In this document: one piece after another, positions 47,301-56,163 of the stretch
Position numbering within the stretch: position 1 is the first letter of the stretch
How the letters are laid out: every line of letters starts with the position of its first letter
From: G965232465 sp965232465
Lineage (GTDB): Bacteria; Pseudomonadota; Alphaproteobacteria; JAQWUY01
Length of the DNA stretch: 64,000 nucleotides
Direction: 5' to 3'
NCBI GenBank assembly: GCA_965232465.1
Contig: OZ246977.1
Span: 1,178,001-1,242,000, forward strand
Translations under genes and position numbers: made by a program
The notes under the pieces: model-generated
The model's input: the letters and a program-made list of their open reading frames with translations, nothing else
What the model was told of the DNA's origin: nothing
Database searches by the model: none

Positions 47301-48470
47301 TTATTTTTTGAACTTGGCTGGGTCAGCTGGTCTATAGAAGAAATCATCAAGGAAAGTGGAACCACCCCAACGATCTTTGCCAACTGCTAGCCAATCTTGG
47401 CTGTTTGGATCACAGTCTTCCCCCATAATCTTTTCAAGGTCATTGTATGTGATTGTAACCGGGTCAACCATAATAGACTGAACTTTTGGACCTTGACCTT
47501 GCAAGGTACGCATCATAATATCCCAGATAAGTTCCATCTCATCTTGTGGAGGCCATGTCTGAATCGCACTAGAAATGTAATCTGGGTTTTTACGCCAGTG
47601 ACATAAAGCACCAAGTTCACCACCAATGGCAACGGGAATATCACCACGCCCTGATTGGGCAAGAGCGCGAAGAACCCCCATTTCGGCTGCTGATTGAACT
47701 ACGACGCCATCAAGCTTACCAGGGTATGTAGACAACCATTTTTGTACTTCACCTTGTGCAACTTGGTCAGTCCACATACCGGCGATAGAACCAACAACCT
47801 TTATATCAGGTGCTGTTGCCAGACCTGCTTTTACACCTCGGTCTTGGCTGTCAGATGCGGAGGTGCCGGGAATACCTTCAACTACTAAAACATTACCCTT
47901 GCCACCAATTTCCTCTGCCATCGCTTTACCAATTACCCAACCAGCCAACTGATAGTTCACTGATGAGTTAACAGCATATTCTGAGGTTAGGTAGCCTGTC
48001 AAAGAAAATGTCGGTACACCTTGGTCATAGGCATATTTAACTGTTTGATTAAGGGCTGTTGGGTTAGAACAGCACACAATAATTGCATCAACACCCTGAG
48101 CCACAAGTTGACGCATTTGTTGAATTTGCGTTGCGTCTTTTAGGTTAGATTGGGTAACAACCACTTCGGAAATTAGCCCAAGTTCTTTCCATTTTGGGAT
48201 GATTTCATCTTGAAGCTGTTTCATTGCATTTGCACGCCAAGTATTACCGGCATAAGAGCTTGCATAACCAATTTTCCAAGGGGGGGGATTTTTGGCAACA
48301 AAATCTTTATAAACACTTGCACCAATCGGCTGTGCGGGGTCTATCATTTCAAGATTATAAAGCCGTTTACGAACGGACTGATCTATATCGTCCAGCCCCG
48401 CCGCAATAGCACCACTAAGACAAAAAGCGAGTACTGTACCAAAATAAAATAACTTTTTTAAAAAACTCAT
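47301..48470 (-). CDS. Sugar-type ABC transporter substrate-binding protein
   Basis: A 389-residue periplasmic protein of the Peripla_BP_4 (ribose-binding-like) group. A signal peptide ends near GAIAA. The core has KIGYASSYAGNTWR, AQGVDAIIVCCSNPTALN, LVVEGIPGTSASDSQDRG and VAIGGELGALCHW, the last two lining the ligand cleft. A pair of neighbouring cysteines (VCCS) is unusual. It is the second gene of the cluster, after the lactonase. The ligand could be a sugar, but the neighbours suggest a lactone, polyol or hydroxy acid. Confidence 0.9.
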   Translation of the reverse strand: MSFLKKLFYFGTVLAFCLSGAIAAGLDDIDQSVRKRLYNLEMIDPAQPIGASVYKDFVAKNPPPWKIGYASSYAGNTWRANAMKQLQDEIIPKWKELGLISEVVVTQSNLKDATQIQQMRQLVAQGVDAIIVCCSNPTALNQTVKYAYDQGVPTFSLTGYLTSEYAVNSSVNYQLAGWVIGKAMAEEIGGKGNVLVVEGIPGTSASDSQDRGVKAGLATAPDIKVVGSIAGMWTDQVAQGEVQKWLSTYPGKLDGVVVQSAAEMGVLRALAQSGRGDIPVAIGGELGALCHWRKNPDYISSAIQTWPPQDEMELIWDIMMRTLQGQGPKVQSIMVDPVTITYNDLEKIMGEDCDPNSQDWLAVGKDRWGGSTFLDDFFYRPADPAKFKK

Positions 48471-48622
48471 TGAATTCTCCTCTGTATTTTAATAGTTGCT
48501 TAAAAAAAATAATTATAAAACATTTTGTGTATTAACAAATAACATTAGGTATAAAATAACAGTATATTATGCTTTATAGGTTGATTATATAGCGACCTGT
48601 TCTTTATCACCTAATTTTATTT

Positions 48623-49543
48623 TTAATCGTAAAAAGCACTAGGAGCTTTTTTGAAAGTCTCCCAGTGATTAGGATCATGACCTGTGACCACGATAGCCCC
48701 TGTATCTTCTGCAATCTTGCGAAGTTTAGCGACCGATCGTGCTGCATCAACAGAAGAGCAAACCAATCCTGGAAGGGCTTTATTTTCCCAATGATCCAAA
48801 GTGTATGCAGCATCGATTGTAAGTAACATCGGTCCTGTTTTTGATAAAGTAATAAGAAAAGATTGGTGACCAGGTGAATGTCCCGGTGTAAAAATCATTC
48901 TGATTGTTCCATCTCCAAACAAATCGTAGTTATCAGTATATTCTCCGCCCAAAAATTTCCAATCTAATCCAGGACGATCAAAGTCCATCTTGATATAAGC
49001 ACCTTCTGAAAACCAATCGGGCTCAAAGGCATAATCATACTCTATTCTTTGAACAATGTGCAGAGCGTTTGGAAAACGCCCTATTGCACCACTATGATCA
49101 AGGTGCAGATGGGATTGCAGAACATATCTTACATCTTCGGGCTCAACACCGACAAGTCGACATTGTTCCACACAGTTATCCTTGACATCCATAATTGGAT
49201 CATAGGCATCAATTACTGCCCCCCAGTGTCCTCGCTTGTCAACCGCCACTTCAACAGCATTTCCCCCATCTATCACAACATTTCCTTTGGGGTGTTTTAT
49301 CAAAAACCAAGGAACAGGGATCTCAAAATCATCCTCACCTTGATTCATTTTAATGTATTTGGTTTTAGTTTTTAGTGTGCCTGTTTGAAACATATACAAC
49401 TGAATATCTGTTACACCAGCAGAATAAGAATGAAATCTTGATCCAATATTAGGTACAGGAGCTAAATAACTCTTAGATCCAAAACGCTCTGTATCAGAGT
49501 TTTGTTTTTCACCCATCCGACTATTGGTTTCATCAAATTTCAT
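48623..49543 (-). CDS. Metallo-beta-lactamase-fold lactonase, AttM/BlcC-like
   Basis: A 306-residue hydrolase. The zinc site is complete: SHLHLDHSGAIG, GHSPGHQSF, the bridging Asp in TIDAAYTLDHW, and GHDPNHW. The strings IKMNQG, EIPVPWFLI, DGGNAVEVA and KALPG closely recall Agrobacterium AttM/BlcC, which opens gamma-butyrolactone and, less well, acyl-homoserine lactones. An N-terminal extension of about 45 residues precedes DIQLYMFQTGTLK; the internal Met10 is a possible later start. A strong AAGGAG lies before ATG 49543. It is the first gene of the cluster. Lactone catabolism is favoured over quorum quenching because an alcohol dehydrogenase ends the run. Confidence 0.85.
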   Translation of the reverse strand: MKFDETNSRMGEKQNSDTERFGSKSYLAPVPNIGSRFHSYSAGVTDIQLYMFQTGTLKTKTKYIKMNQGEDDFEIPVPWFLIKHPKGNVVIDGGNAVEVAVDKRGHWGAVIDAYDPIMDVKDNCVEQCRLVGVEPEDVRYVLQSHLHLDHSGAIGRFPNALHIVQRIEYDYAFEPDWFSEGAYIKMDFDRPGLDWKFLGGEYTDNYDLFGDGTIRMIFTPGHSPGHQSFLITLSKTGPMLLTIDAAYTLDHWENKALPGLVCSSVDAARSVAKLRKIAEDTGAIVVTGHDPNHWETFKKAPSAFYD

Positions 49544-49553
49544 TTGCTCTCCT

Positions 49554-49582
49554 TAAACTGTGTCTATTATGGACACAGTTTA
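49554..49582. promoter_or_regulatory. Perfect palindrome upstream of the lactonase gene
   Basis: TAAACTGTGTC / GACACAGTTTA are perfect 11-base arms with a seven-base spacer. The left arm touches the lactonase ribosome site (49549-49554). It is either a repressor operator for the whole cluster or, if transcribed, a hairpin that hides the ribosome site. No regulator gene lies inside the cluster. Confidence 0.65.
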
Positions 49583-49866
49583 TACACTTTATAAAAGGCT
49601 CTGGAGCCTGATAAAATTATAAAACATGTAAAAGCTATAATATAGAAATTTTATACAAAAATCAACTCAAAATCTCACTTTTTTTAAAAGTTATATAACT
49701 TTTTAATTTTAAAGGATATTTTACCTAAGTATAAAAAACACCAAATAAACAATACCATAAGTTGTCGTATATGGGACCAAATAGGGGACATGGACGGATT
49801 GTTTATTTTTCTTAAATGTTGCTTGATATGTTTTAAATGGGGTATTTTTTGGGATCTTGGACGGAT

Positions 49867-49983
49867 TTATCCTGTGGTTTTATGTGCCATTACACCATAT
49901 TCTCTTAGAAATTTTGCCCCTTTTTGGATGTTATGTGCTATGGCTACCATGCCATAAAAGGTCATATTCTTTGCCAGCCCCAT
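49867..49983 (-). pseudogene. Remnant of an IS5-type transposase C-terminus
   Basis: The reverse strand from 49983 encodes 38 residues (MGLAKNMTFYGMVAIAHNIQ ... KFLREYGV) before a stop. GLAKN followed by a helix with AHNIQKGAKFL is like the last helix of IS5-family DDE transposases (Y-GLAKN ... NL). Nothing of the catalytic core remains upstream. TGGACGGATT occurs twice nearby (49791 and 49858). The rest of the 49583-50031 gap is AT-rich with no gene that I can support. Confidence 0.45.
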
Positions 49984-50031
49984 AATTTATAACTATTTTA
50001 ACAAATTACTTATGCGGAGATCCCATGTTAA

Positions 50032-51204
50032 TTATAAGCTGTTATATTTTGTTATAAATTGTTTTGGTTTTGCTATCCGCATTAGAGCTTCGGCGAAGAA
50101 GTAGTCGCCGAACATTACAGCCGCATCTTCCCCTTGCTTGTGGGGGGCGGAATAACAGCCATGTTTTAGGATGCCACGGTGGTTGTCTTCCGTTGCCAAA
50201 TACCCTTTTTCACATAAGCCTTGTAACAAATACATTGCCTTTTGTTTGTATTCATTTGATACATCTGTATCAGGGTGTAAATCAGCAATGTCTAGCATAC
50301 CTGCGGCCATGATGGCGGATGCAGACGAGTCCTCTGGGACAACATCGGCATTGTCGTCAAAGTCATATGGGGGGACAACTTTATTACCTAGACACTCAAA
50401 CCATTTTTTTGTTAATGCCTGTGCTTGGTGCAAATATGCCACATCGCCTGTATTGGCAGCGGTGCATGCTAAGCCCATAATCGCCCATCCTGTTCCCCGT
50501 GACCAGTAACTTTCATCGTGTATCCCTTGGAAAGTATATCCCTGTATTTTATCACCAGTATGGGTGTCGTATTCCACCGCATGATACAAAGTATCATTCG
50601 CCCGACGAAATGCCCGCATGGTCATTTTAGTATGTTCTTCTGCCACCAAAGTAAAGCTGGCATCACCAGTTTCTTTGCCCGCCCAATATAGCAATGGAAT
50701 ATTTGCCATAGTATCAATAGCGGAACTGGATCGTCCCCGCATATCGTCCATTGGTCCCCAAGAAGATACATACGATCCCTGTCTGGTTACCACCAATCGA
50801 GAACGGAGTTTTTTCGCTGCATGCAGGGCAATATCACGGTATTTTGTATCGCCCGTAATACGATAAAATGGCATGGCAGAACTTAGGAATATAAAACCAA
50901 TATCATGGGTGTTACCATCATGCATGCGTTGTTCCACCAACTTCATGCGTTGCTCGGCTATAATTAGGTATTTTTCGTCACCTGTGTGCAAATAGCTGGT
51001 TAACAATAATCCGACTGTAAAGCCACAGAACCAATTGCCGTGGCTCCAATTTTCGCCTGTATATCCTGCGGAATGATTGGCAAACATAGTGTCCCATGAC
51101 CCATCCGGATAGGTTACATAAGGAAAATATATACCCAGTATTTTTTCGTCTTCTAAGGTTTTCTTAGCAATTAAATCTAATGCTATTTTTATAAATGGTT
51201 TCAT
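50032..51204 (-). CDS. Glycoside hydrolase family 88 (unsaturated glucuronyl hydrolase-like)
   Basis: A 390-residue (alpha/alpha)6-barrel enzyme, normal GH88 length, with no signal peptide, so cytosolic. The two catalytic-region aspartates appear in THDIGFIFLSS and AIDTMANIPLLYWA; HDESYWSRGTGWAIMG is also typical. These enzymes hydrate the 4,5-unsaturated uronic acid left by polysaccharide lyases and so release the sugars. GH105 is a near relative and cannot be fully excluded. It follows the LacI gene by 35 bases. It suggests that the neighbouring transporter or oxidoreductase serves an oligosaccharide-derived sugar. Confidence 0.82.
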   Translation of the reverse strand: MKPFIKIALDLIAKKTLEDEKILGIYFPYVTYPDGSWDTMFANHSAGYTGENWSHGNWFCGFTVGLLLTSYLHTGDEKYLIIAEQRMKLVEQRMHDGNTHDIGFIFLSSAMPFYRITGDTKYRDIALHAAKKLRSRLVVTRQGSYVSSWGPMDDMRGRSSSAIDTMANIPLLYWAGKETGDASFTLVAEEHTKMTMRAFRRANDTLYHAVEYDTHTGDKIQGYTFQGIHDESYWSRGTGWAIMGLACTAANTGDVAYLHQAQALTKKWFECLGNKVVPPYDFDDNADVVPEDSSASAIMAAGMLDIADLHPDTDVSNEYKQKAMYLLQGLCEKGYLATEDNHRGILKHGCYSAPHKQGEDAAVMFGDYFFAEALMRIAKPKQFITKYNSL

Positions 51205-51239
51205 TGTGGTACTCCTTAATAATACATGTAGTGTTTGTT

Positions 51240-52256
51240 TTAAGATTCTTTATTGCCACAGCTTTGACGTATAATAAGTCTTGGGGTCTGTGACAGATTT
51301 AATATGGGTTCCGATACATTTGGGTCATATTCATGAATAAATCGACTGATAACCAAAGATATTTCTTTGGCGGGGTTTTCAATAGTCGTAAGTGGGGTAC
51401 GGCGTAATTCAGCCTCTGGAATATTATCGTATCCGACAACTTTTACATCTTTACCTGCTTGTAGATTATGTTTAAATAACGCATCCATCACCCCAATAGC
51501 AACAAAATCATTATAGCCAATAACAGATTCAGGAATAATACCTTTTTGCAACAAAGTATGCATACTGTTATATCCGAATGTACGACTTGACCCCCCATTG
51601 ATAACCCATTTTTTATTGAATTTAATATCGTGGTAATTTAATACACTTGTATACCCAGCATACCGGTTCGAATAGGCTTCGTTTTTTGCATATCCCCCAA
51701 TAAAATAAATTTCCTGACATCCAGAATTGATCAGGTGTTCGGTCGCTAATTTCATTCCCAACATGGAGTTTGTCCCCACATAATTAAAATTATTTGTGGG
51801 AATGGATCGTACTGCTAAGACAGTGGGTATTTTGCTATTGGCAAAACTGTTTAAGTCTTGTTCGCTTGTTCCTGTGGCTGGCACTAAAATAATACCACCT
51901 GTATTATTGTCTTTTTGTAAATTTTTTAGAATACGAGTTTGTATGGTAATATCATCATCAGAACCAATAAGAGTAATAAAATAATTTTCCACATTAAATT
52001 CATTTTTTAAATGAAAATATAATAATTGGAAAAAAGGGTTTTGGATGTTATCTACAATTAGGGCAATGGATTGGAAAAAGCTATCAGATTTTTTATGCTG
52101 ACTTTTAAAATTATACCCTAAATTTCTTGCGGTTGTCAGGATGTGATCATAGGTTTCTTGTTTAAAATTCCCTTGATTACGCATTGCTAAAGACACTGCC
52201 GATGGAGAGAAACCAGTGGCTTTGGCAATATCTGTAATTTTAACTTTTTTGACCAT
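51240..52256 (-). CDS. LacI-family transcriptional regulator
   Basis: A 338-residue repressor-type protein. The N-terminal helix-turn-helix reads ITDIAKATGFSPSAVSLAMR, with hinge residues around 45-60. The sugar-binding-like domain spans about 65-335 (VGTNSMLGMKLATEHLI, VIGYNDFVAIGVMDAL, VVGYDNIPEAELRRTPLTTI). It lies between the GMC oxidoreductase and GH88 genes on the minus strand and probably controls them, and perhaps the divergent ABC operon, in answer to a sugar. Confidence 0.92.
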   Translation of the reverse strand: MVKKVKITDIAKATGFSPSAVSLAMRNQGNFKQETYDHILTTARNLGYNFKSQHKKSDSFFQSIALIVDNIQNPFFQLLYFHLKNEFNVENYFITLIGSDDDITIQTRILKNLQKDNNTGGIILVPATGTSEQDLNSFANSKIPTVLAVRSIPTNNFNYVGTNSMLGMKLATEHLINSGCQEIYFIGGYAKNEAYSNRYAGYTSVLNYHDIKFNKKWVINGGSSRTFGYNSMHTLLQKGIIPESVIGYNDFVAIGVMDALFKHNLQAGKDVKVVGYDNIPEAELRRTPLTTIENPAKEISLVISRFIHEYDPNVSEPILNLSQTPRLIIRQSCGNKES

Positions 52257-52344
52257 AGTTATTTTTAAATTCTATATATTGTATATTGTGTATCACCATA
52301 TATGTGCAACATACAATACCATTTTTATAAGCTTATGAATACAC

Positions 52345-53937
52345 TTAATCATTGATTATCATATCTGCTGCCTTTTCCCCAATCATAATCGCTGGGGCAT
52401 TTGTGTTACCACTGTTTAATAATGGCATTATGGAATTGTCACAAATTCGCAGATTGTTAATACCATACACCCGTAATTTATTATCCACAACCGCCGTTTT
52501 GTCATTTTTCGGTCCCATTTTACAAGTGCCTACGGGGTGGTAGTCAACCGATGCGTATTCTCGTGCATATGCTAATATATCCTGACGATTGGTTTTGTTT
52601 GCACTGGGAAGTCGTTCCTGTTTGATGTGCTGTGCAATGGCAGATTGTGTTAATATTTCCCGTACATGCCCCACCGCTTTTACAGACATGTCACGATCAA
52701 ATTCTGTGTCATGGTAATTGGGGTCAATGTGTGGCATATCATATGGGTTATCTGAGGTGATTTTCACTTCCCCACGACTGGTTGGACGCATATTACAAGT
52801 ATTAATCGTCAATCCATGACCTGGCACATAAGTACGAGCACCATTTACCACATATGCAGGTAAGATATGGGTTTGTAAATCGGCCCGCCCTGTGCCATGG
52901 ACATCGATAAAGCATCCCCCCTCTGCCACAGGTGAAGTGGCAGGACCTGATTTATGCATTAACCATTCCAAACCTGCACTTAGGTTACGAGGAAAAGAAT
53001 CTTTGCCGTCATAAGAAATGGGTTTTTTTAAATCACACACCACATATGTGTTTAAGTGATCTTGATAGTTTTTGCCAACACCTGATAAGTCCAGTACACT
53101 TTTAATGCCATGTTGCTGTATTTCGTCTGCGGGACCGATACCAGATAACAACATTAATTGTGTGGAATGGATACTGCCTGCACTCAATAAGACTTCATTA
53201 TTACACCATACAGTTTTTGTTGAATTGTTTTTAATATATTCAATTCCCACTGCTGTTTCATTTTCAATGATAATGCGTTTGGCACGGGCGTGGGTGATAA
53301 CTGTTAAATTTGGGCGGGACAAAGCAGGGCGTAAATAACATACAGCTGTGGAGGCACGTTTACCATTGTGTTGTGTGACTTGGTATAAGCCTGTACCCAG
53401 TTGTGTTTTACCGTTGAAGTCTGGGTTAACCTTATGTCCCGCCTGTTGTGCGGCACGGATATAATCGTACGAAATAATATTTGGGGTGCGTTGATTGGAT
53501 ACTTTCAATGGTCCCTCAGTACCATGATATTCATCCGCCAAAAACTGATTTGCTTCAGCTTTTTTGAAATATGGTAATACATCGTCATATGACCAACCAT
53601 CATTGCCAAGTTCTGCCCAATTGTTATAGTCTTCTTTTTGCCCACGGATATAAATCATACCATTGATAGAACTGCTACCCCCAAGGGTTTTACCTAATGG
53701 GAACCAGAATTTACGGTTATTCATATGTTTTTGTGGGGCACTTTCATAACAATAGTTGACACTAGGTTTTTGTAATTTTGCAAATCCCCCTGGCATATGA
53801 ATCATCAAATTGTTATCTTTGCCACCTGATTCTAATAACAGTACAGTTGTATTTGGATCTTTGGTTAAACGGTTTGCTAATACACACCCCGCAGATCCCG
53901 CCCCAACGATAATATAATCATATGTCTTCGTACGCAT
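52345..53937 (-). CDS. GMC-family FAD-dependent oxidoreductase (choline dehydrogenase-like)
   Basis: A 530-residue flavoenzyme. The FAD site is YDYIIVGAGSAGCVLANRL; the GMC signature 1 region contains GKTLGGSSSINGMIYIRG, signature 2 GSIHSTQLMLLSGIGP. The catalytic His lies in DYHPVGTCKMG and the second (Asn) in NSGNTNAPAIMIGEKAA. Members oxidise alcohols, choline or sugars. With GH88 and a sugar-type transporter nearby, a sugar or polyol is likely. GAAGAGGA precedes ATG 53937. It diverges from the binding-protein gene across 364 bases. Confidence 0.9.
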   Translation of the reverse strand: MRTKTYDYIIVGAGSAGCVLANRLTKDPNTTVLLLESGGKDNNLMIHMPGGFAKLQKPSVNYCYESAPQKHMNNRKFWFPLGKTLGGSSSINGMIYIRGQKEDYNNWAELGNDGWSYDDVLPYFKKAEANQFLADEYHGTEGPLKVSNQRTPNIISYDYIRAAQQAGHKVNPDFNGKTQLGTGLYQVTQHNGKRASTAVCYLRPALSRPNLTVITHARAKRIIIENETAVGIEYIKNNSTKTVWCNNEVLLSAGSIHSTQLMLLSGIGPADEIQQHGIKSVLDLSGVGKNYQDHLNTYVVCDLKKPISYDGKDSFPRNLSAGLEWLMHKSGPATSPVAEGGCFIDVHGTGRADLQTHILPAYVVNGARTYVPGHGLTINTCNMRPTSRGEVKITSDNPYDMPHIDPNYHDTEFDRDMSVKAVGHVREILTQSAIAQHIKQERLPSANKTNRQDILAYAREYASVDYHPVGTCKMGPKNDKTAVVDNKLRVYGINNLRICDNSIMPLLNSGNTNAPAIMIGEKAADMIIND

Positions 53938-54301
53938 TTGAATATCCTCTTCTATAATGTAAAAAATGGCAAAATATTAAATATTTAGTAAATAAAACAA
54001 TTTTATTATATTATTTTTTACTTTTCAAGTAAAAAATAATATATTTAATCCTTTTATATTAACAATTAGAGTACGCTTAATAGATAATAATTAAATTTAA
54101 GTCATTATTATAGTAGTTTTTTTTATCTATGTATTCCTGTTAAAATATTTACTAAAATATTTACTATATTTTTATTGACTCTTTATATTTTTCCTTAATA
54201 ATGTATTTGATTGTTAAATTTTTTTATTATAGACTTTGTGCTATTATAATTTTTTAACATCGTAACTTTAATTGTTAACTTTTATTATGGGAGAATTACA
54301 T
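53938..54301. promoter_or_regulatory. Divergent control region between GMC oxidoreductase and ABC operon
   Basis: This extremely AT-rich region must carry promoters for both directions. It holds a 17-bp perfect palindrome at 54007-54043 (TATATTATTTTTTACTT, loop TTC, then its complement), and a direct repeat AAAATATTTACTA at about 54141-54166, with the similar ATATTTAGTAAATA at about 53978. These are candidate LacI-type or other operators. No gene is present. Confidence 0.55.
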
Positions 54302-55255
54302 ATGAACATTAAAAGTAAAGTTTTATCTTTGGTTGTTGGCACAGTGACTGCAGTAACCATAGCAACAAGTGCCATTGCAGGGGGACCTCCATGGACAATT
54401 GGATTTAGCCAAGACACGATGGATCATCCATGGCGGGCATACATGGTAACATCAGCAGAAGATCAGGCAAAAAAATATCCTGATCTTATTAAAAGATTTA
54501 TTTACACCGATGCGGGTGGATCAAACGAAAAGCAAATTGCCGATGTGGAAGATTTAATTTCTCGGGGTGTTGATTTAATTATGATGTCTCCAAGGGAAGC
54601 ACAAGCATTGGTACCTGCGGTGGAAGCAATCAAAAAATCTGGTATTCCTTTGGTAGTTCTAGATCGTGAGGTTGTAGGTGACGATTATAATGTATTTATT
54701 GGTGGTAATAACCTAAAAATCGGTGATGAATTAGGTAAATATACCAAGGCAAACGCACCTAAAAATTTCAAATACCTAGAATTAGAAGGTATCCCTGGTG
54801 CAACCCCAACTATCCAACGACATGAGGGATTTACGCAACAAATTCAAAATGGTACAACCCGTTTGGATGCACAGCCTGCGAACTATGATATGGCACCAGC
54901 GATTCCAATTATGGAAGACTGGTTGACTCGTTACAAAGGGCGATTTCAAGTAATTTACGCACACAACGACCCAATGATTTTGGGGGCGATTAAAGTATTG
55001 AAAGATGCAGGGTACAAGCCAGGTGAAGTATTTTTGGTGGGTGTAGACGGACAACGGGAAGCCTTTGAAGCGATTAAAGAAGGCTGGTTGAACGCAACCG
55101 CTATTTATGCAACAGGTGGTGCTTTGGGTCTGGATATGGCTGTGCGGGTACTAAAAGGCGAATCTGTTCCAAAACGGATTATCACAGCAACGCCTGTAAT
55201 CACCAAGGAAAATGTAGATGACTTCTATAATCCAAACTCTCAATATGTACGCTAA
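54302..55255 (+). CDS. Sugar-type ABC transporter substrate-binding protein
   Basis: A 317-residue periplasmic binding protein of the Peripla_BP_4 group. A signal peptide ends near SAIAG. Core motifs are IGFSQDTMDHPWRAYM, GVDLIMMSPREAQALVPAV, LEGIPGATPTIQRHEGF and YAHNDPMILGAIKVLKDAG. The frame is open from 54272, but ATG 54302 (MNIKSKVLSL) is used since GGGAG lies just before it and it begins the signal peptide. It starts the plus-strand operon that runs past the right edge. The ligand is not identified; the family includes ribose, xylose, galactofuranose and autoinducer-2 binders. Confidence 0.92.
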   Translation: MNIKSKVLSLVVGTVTAVTIATSAIAGGPPWTIGFSQDTMDHPWRAYMVTSAEDQAKKYPDLIKRFIYTDAGGSNEKQIADVEDLISRGVDLIMMSPREAQALVPAVEAIKKSGIPLVVLDREVVGDDYNVFIGGNNLKIGDELGKYTKANAPKNFKYLELEGIPGATPTIQRHEGFTQQIQNGTTRLDAQPANYDMAPAIPIMEDWLTRYKGRFQVIYAHNDPMILGAIKVLKDAGYKPGEVFLVGVDGQREAFEAIKEGWLNATAIYATGGALGLDMAVRVLKGESVPKRIITATPVITKENVDDFYNPNSQYVR

Positions 55256-55277
55256 TTAAATATACAAAAATGGGCTT

Positions 55278-55303
55278 CCACATTAAAATTTCTTTTAATG
55301 TGG
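55278..55303 (+). terminator. Hairpin after the binding-protein gene (partial terminator)
   Basis: CCACATTAAAA and TTTTAATGTGG form a perfect 11-bp stem with a four-base loop. GTCTGTTTTAT follows, a poor T run, so it probably weakens rather than stops transcription into the next genes and favours binding-protein excess. Confidence 0.6.
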
Positions 55304-55340
55304 GGGTCTGTTTTATAAATATAATTTGGGGGAAAAGAAT

Positions 55341-56120
55341 ATGCACAGCGAAGATTTAGTACTTGTTGAATATGTAACAGATGCTATCGCCATATTACGC
55401 TTAAACCGTTTGGAAAAACGCAATGCACTAAGTAATGTGATGTTGTGTCAGTTAGCGGCATATATCCGTCAATTGGAAAACACAAAAGGCATGCGTTGTA
55501 TTATTTTGACCGGTGGTGACAAGGCGTTCTGTGCTGGATCGGATATTAAAGAATTTGCTGAATATGGCATTGATGCCATTCATAATCCATCCCGTATGCA
55601 GGCGTGGTCTTACATTGAAAATACTCATATCCCTATGATTGCCAGTGTGTCTGGCATATGTATGGGTGCTGGACACGAACTTGCTATGCTGTGTGATATA
55701 GTGGTTGCGGACACAGATGCAATTTTTGCCCAACCAGAAATTAAGTTGGGACATATTCCCGGGGATGGTGCCACGCAAAGGTTACCAAGACTTATCGGTA
55801 AATATCGGGCAATGCAGATGATTCTAACTGGGCGACCGATTACAGGGCAACAAGCATATGATATGGGCCTATTAAGTCAAGTTACCCCTGTGGGACAAGC
55901 GGAAAAAATGGCAGTTACTATTGCTAAGCAAGTGGCGGAACATTCTTTGCGGGCATTGTCGCTTGCCAAAGATGCGGTGAAAGCGTCACAGAATTTATCT
56001 TTAAACGATGGTCTTGTCAAAGAACAACACAACATAAATGAAGCATTTACCACCAAAGATCAACAAGAGGGTCTATCGGCCTTTTTAGAAAAACGACAAC
56101 CCAATTTTACAGATGAATAA
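55341..56120 (+). CDS. Enoyl-CoA hydratase/isomerase (crotonase) family protein
   Basis: A 259-residue cytosolic enzyme. The oxyanion-hole segments are DKAFCAGSDIKEFA and GICMGAGHELAM. Both crotonase glutamates are present (HELAM and QPEIKLGHIPGDGATQRL), so hydratase activity is likely. The frame is open from 55326; ATG 55341 is chosen because GGGGGAAAAG lies before it. It is embedded between the binding protein and the CoA-transferase of a sugar-type ABC operon, which is odd and points to a substrate that is broken down as a CoA ester. Confidence 0.88.
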   Translation: MHSEDLVLVEYVTDAIAILRLNRLEKRNALSNVMLCQLAAYIRQLENTKGMRCIILTGGDKAFCAGSDIKEFAEYGIDAIHNPSRMQAWSYIENTHIPMIASVSGICMGAGHELAMLCDIVVADTDAIFAQPEIKLGHIPGDGATQRLPRLIGKYRAMQMILTGRPITGQQAYDMGLLSQVTPVGQAEKMAVTIAKQVAEHSLRALSLAKDAVKASQNLSLNDGLVKEQHNINEAFTTKDQQEGLSAFLEKRQPNFTDE

Positions 56121-56163
56121 ACATAAAACAATATGTGTAAGTATGTACCGAGGAGAATAAATT

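Noticed and set aside
53938..54301. CRISPR-like or phage attachment repeats in the AT-rich gap
   Set aside because: The repeats are only two or three short AT-rich units without spacers or an integrase nearby; promoter elements explain them better.
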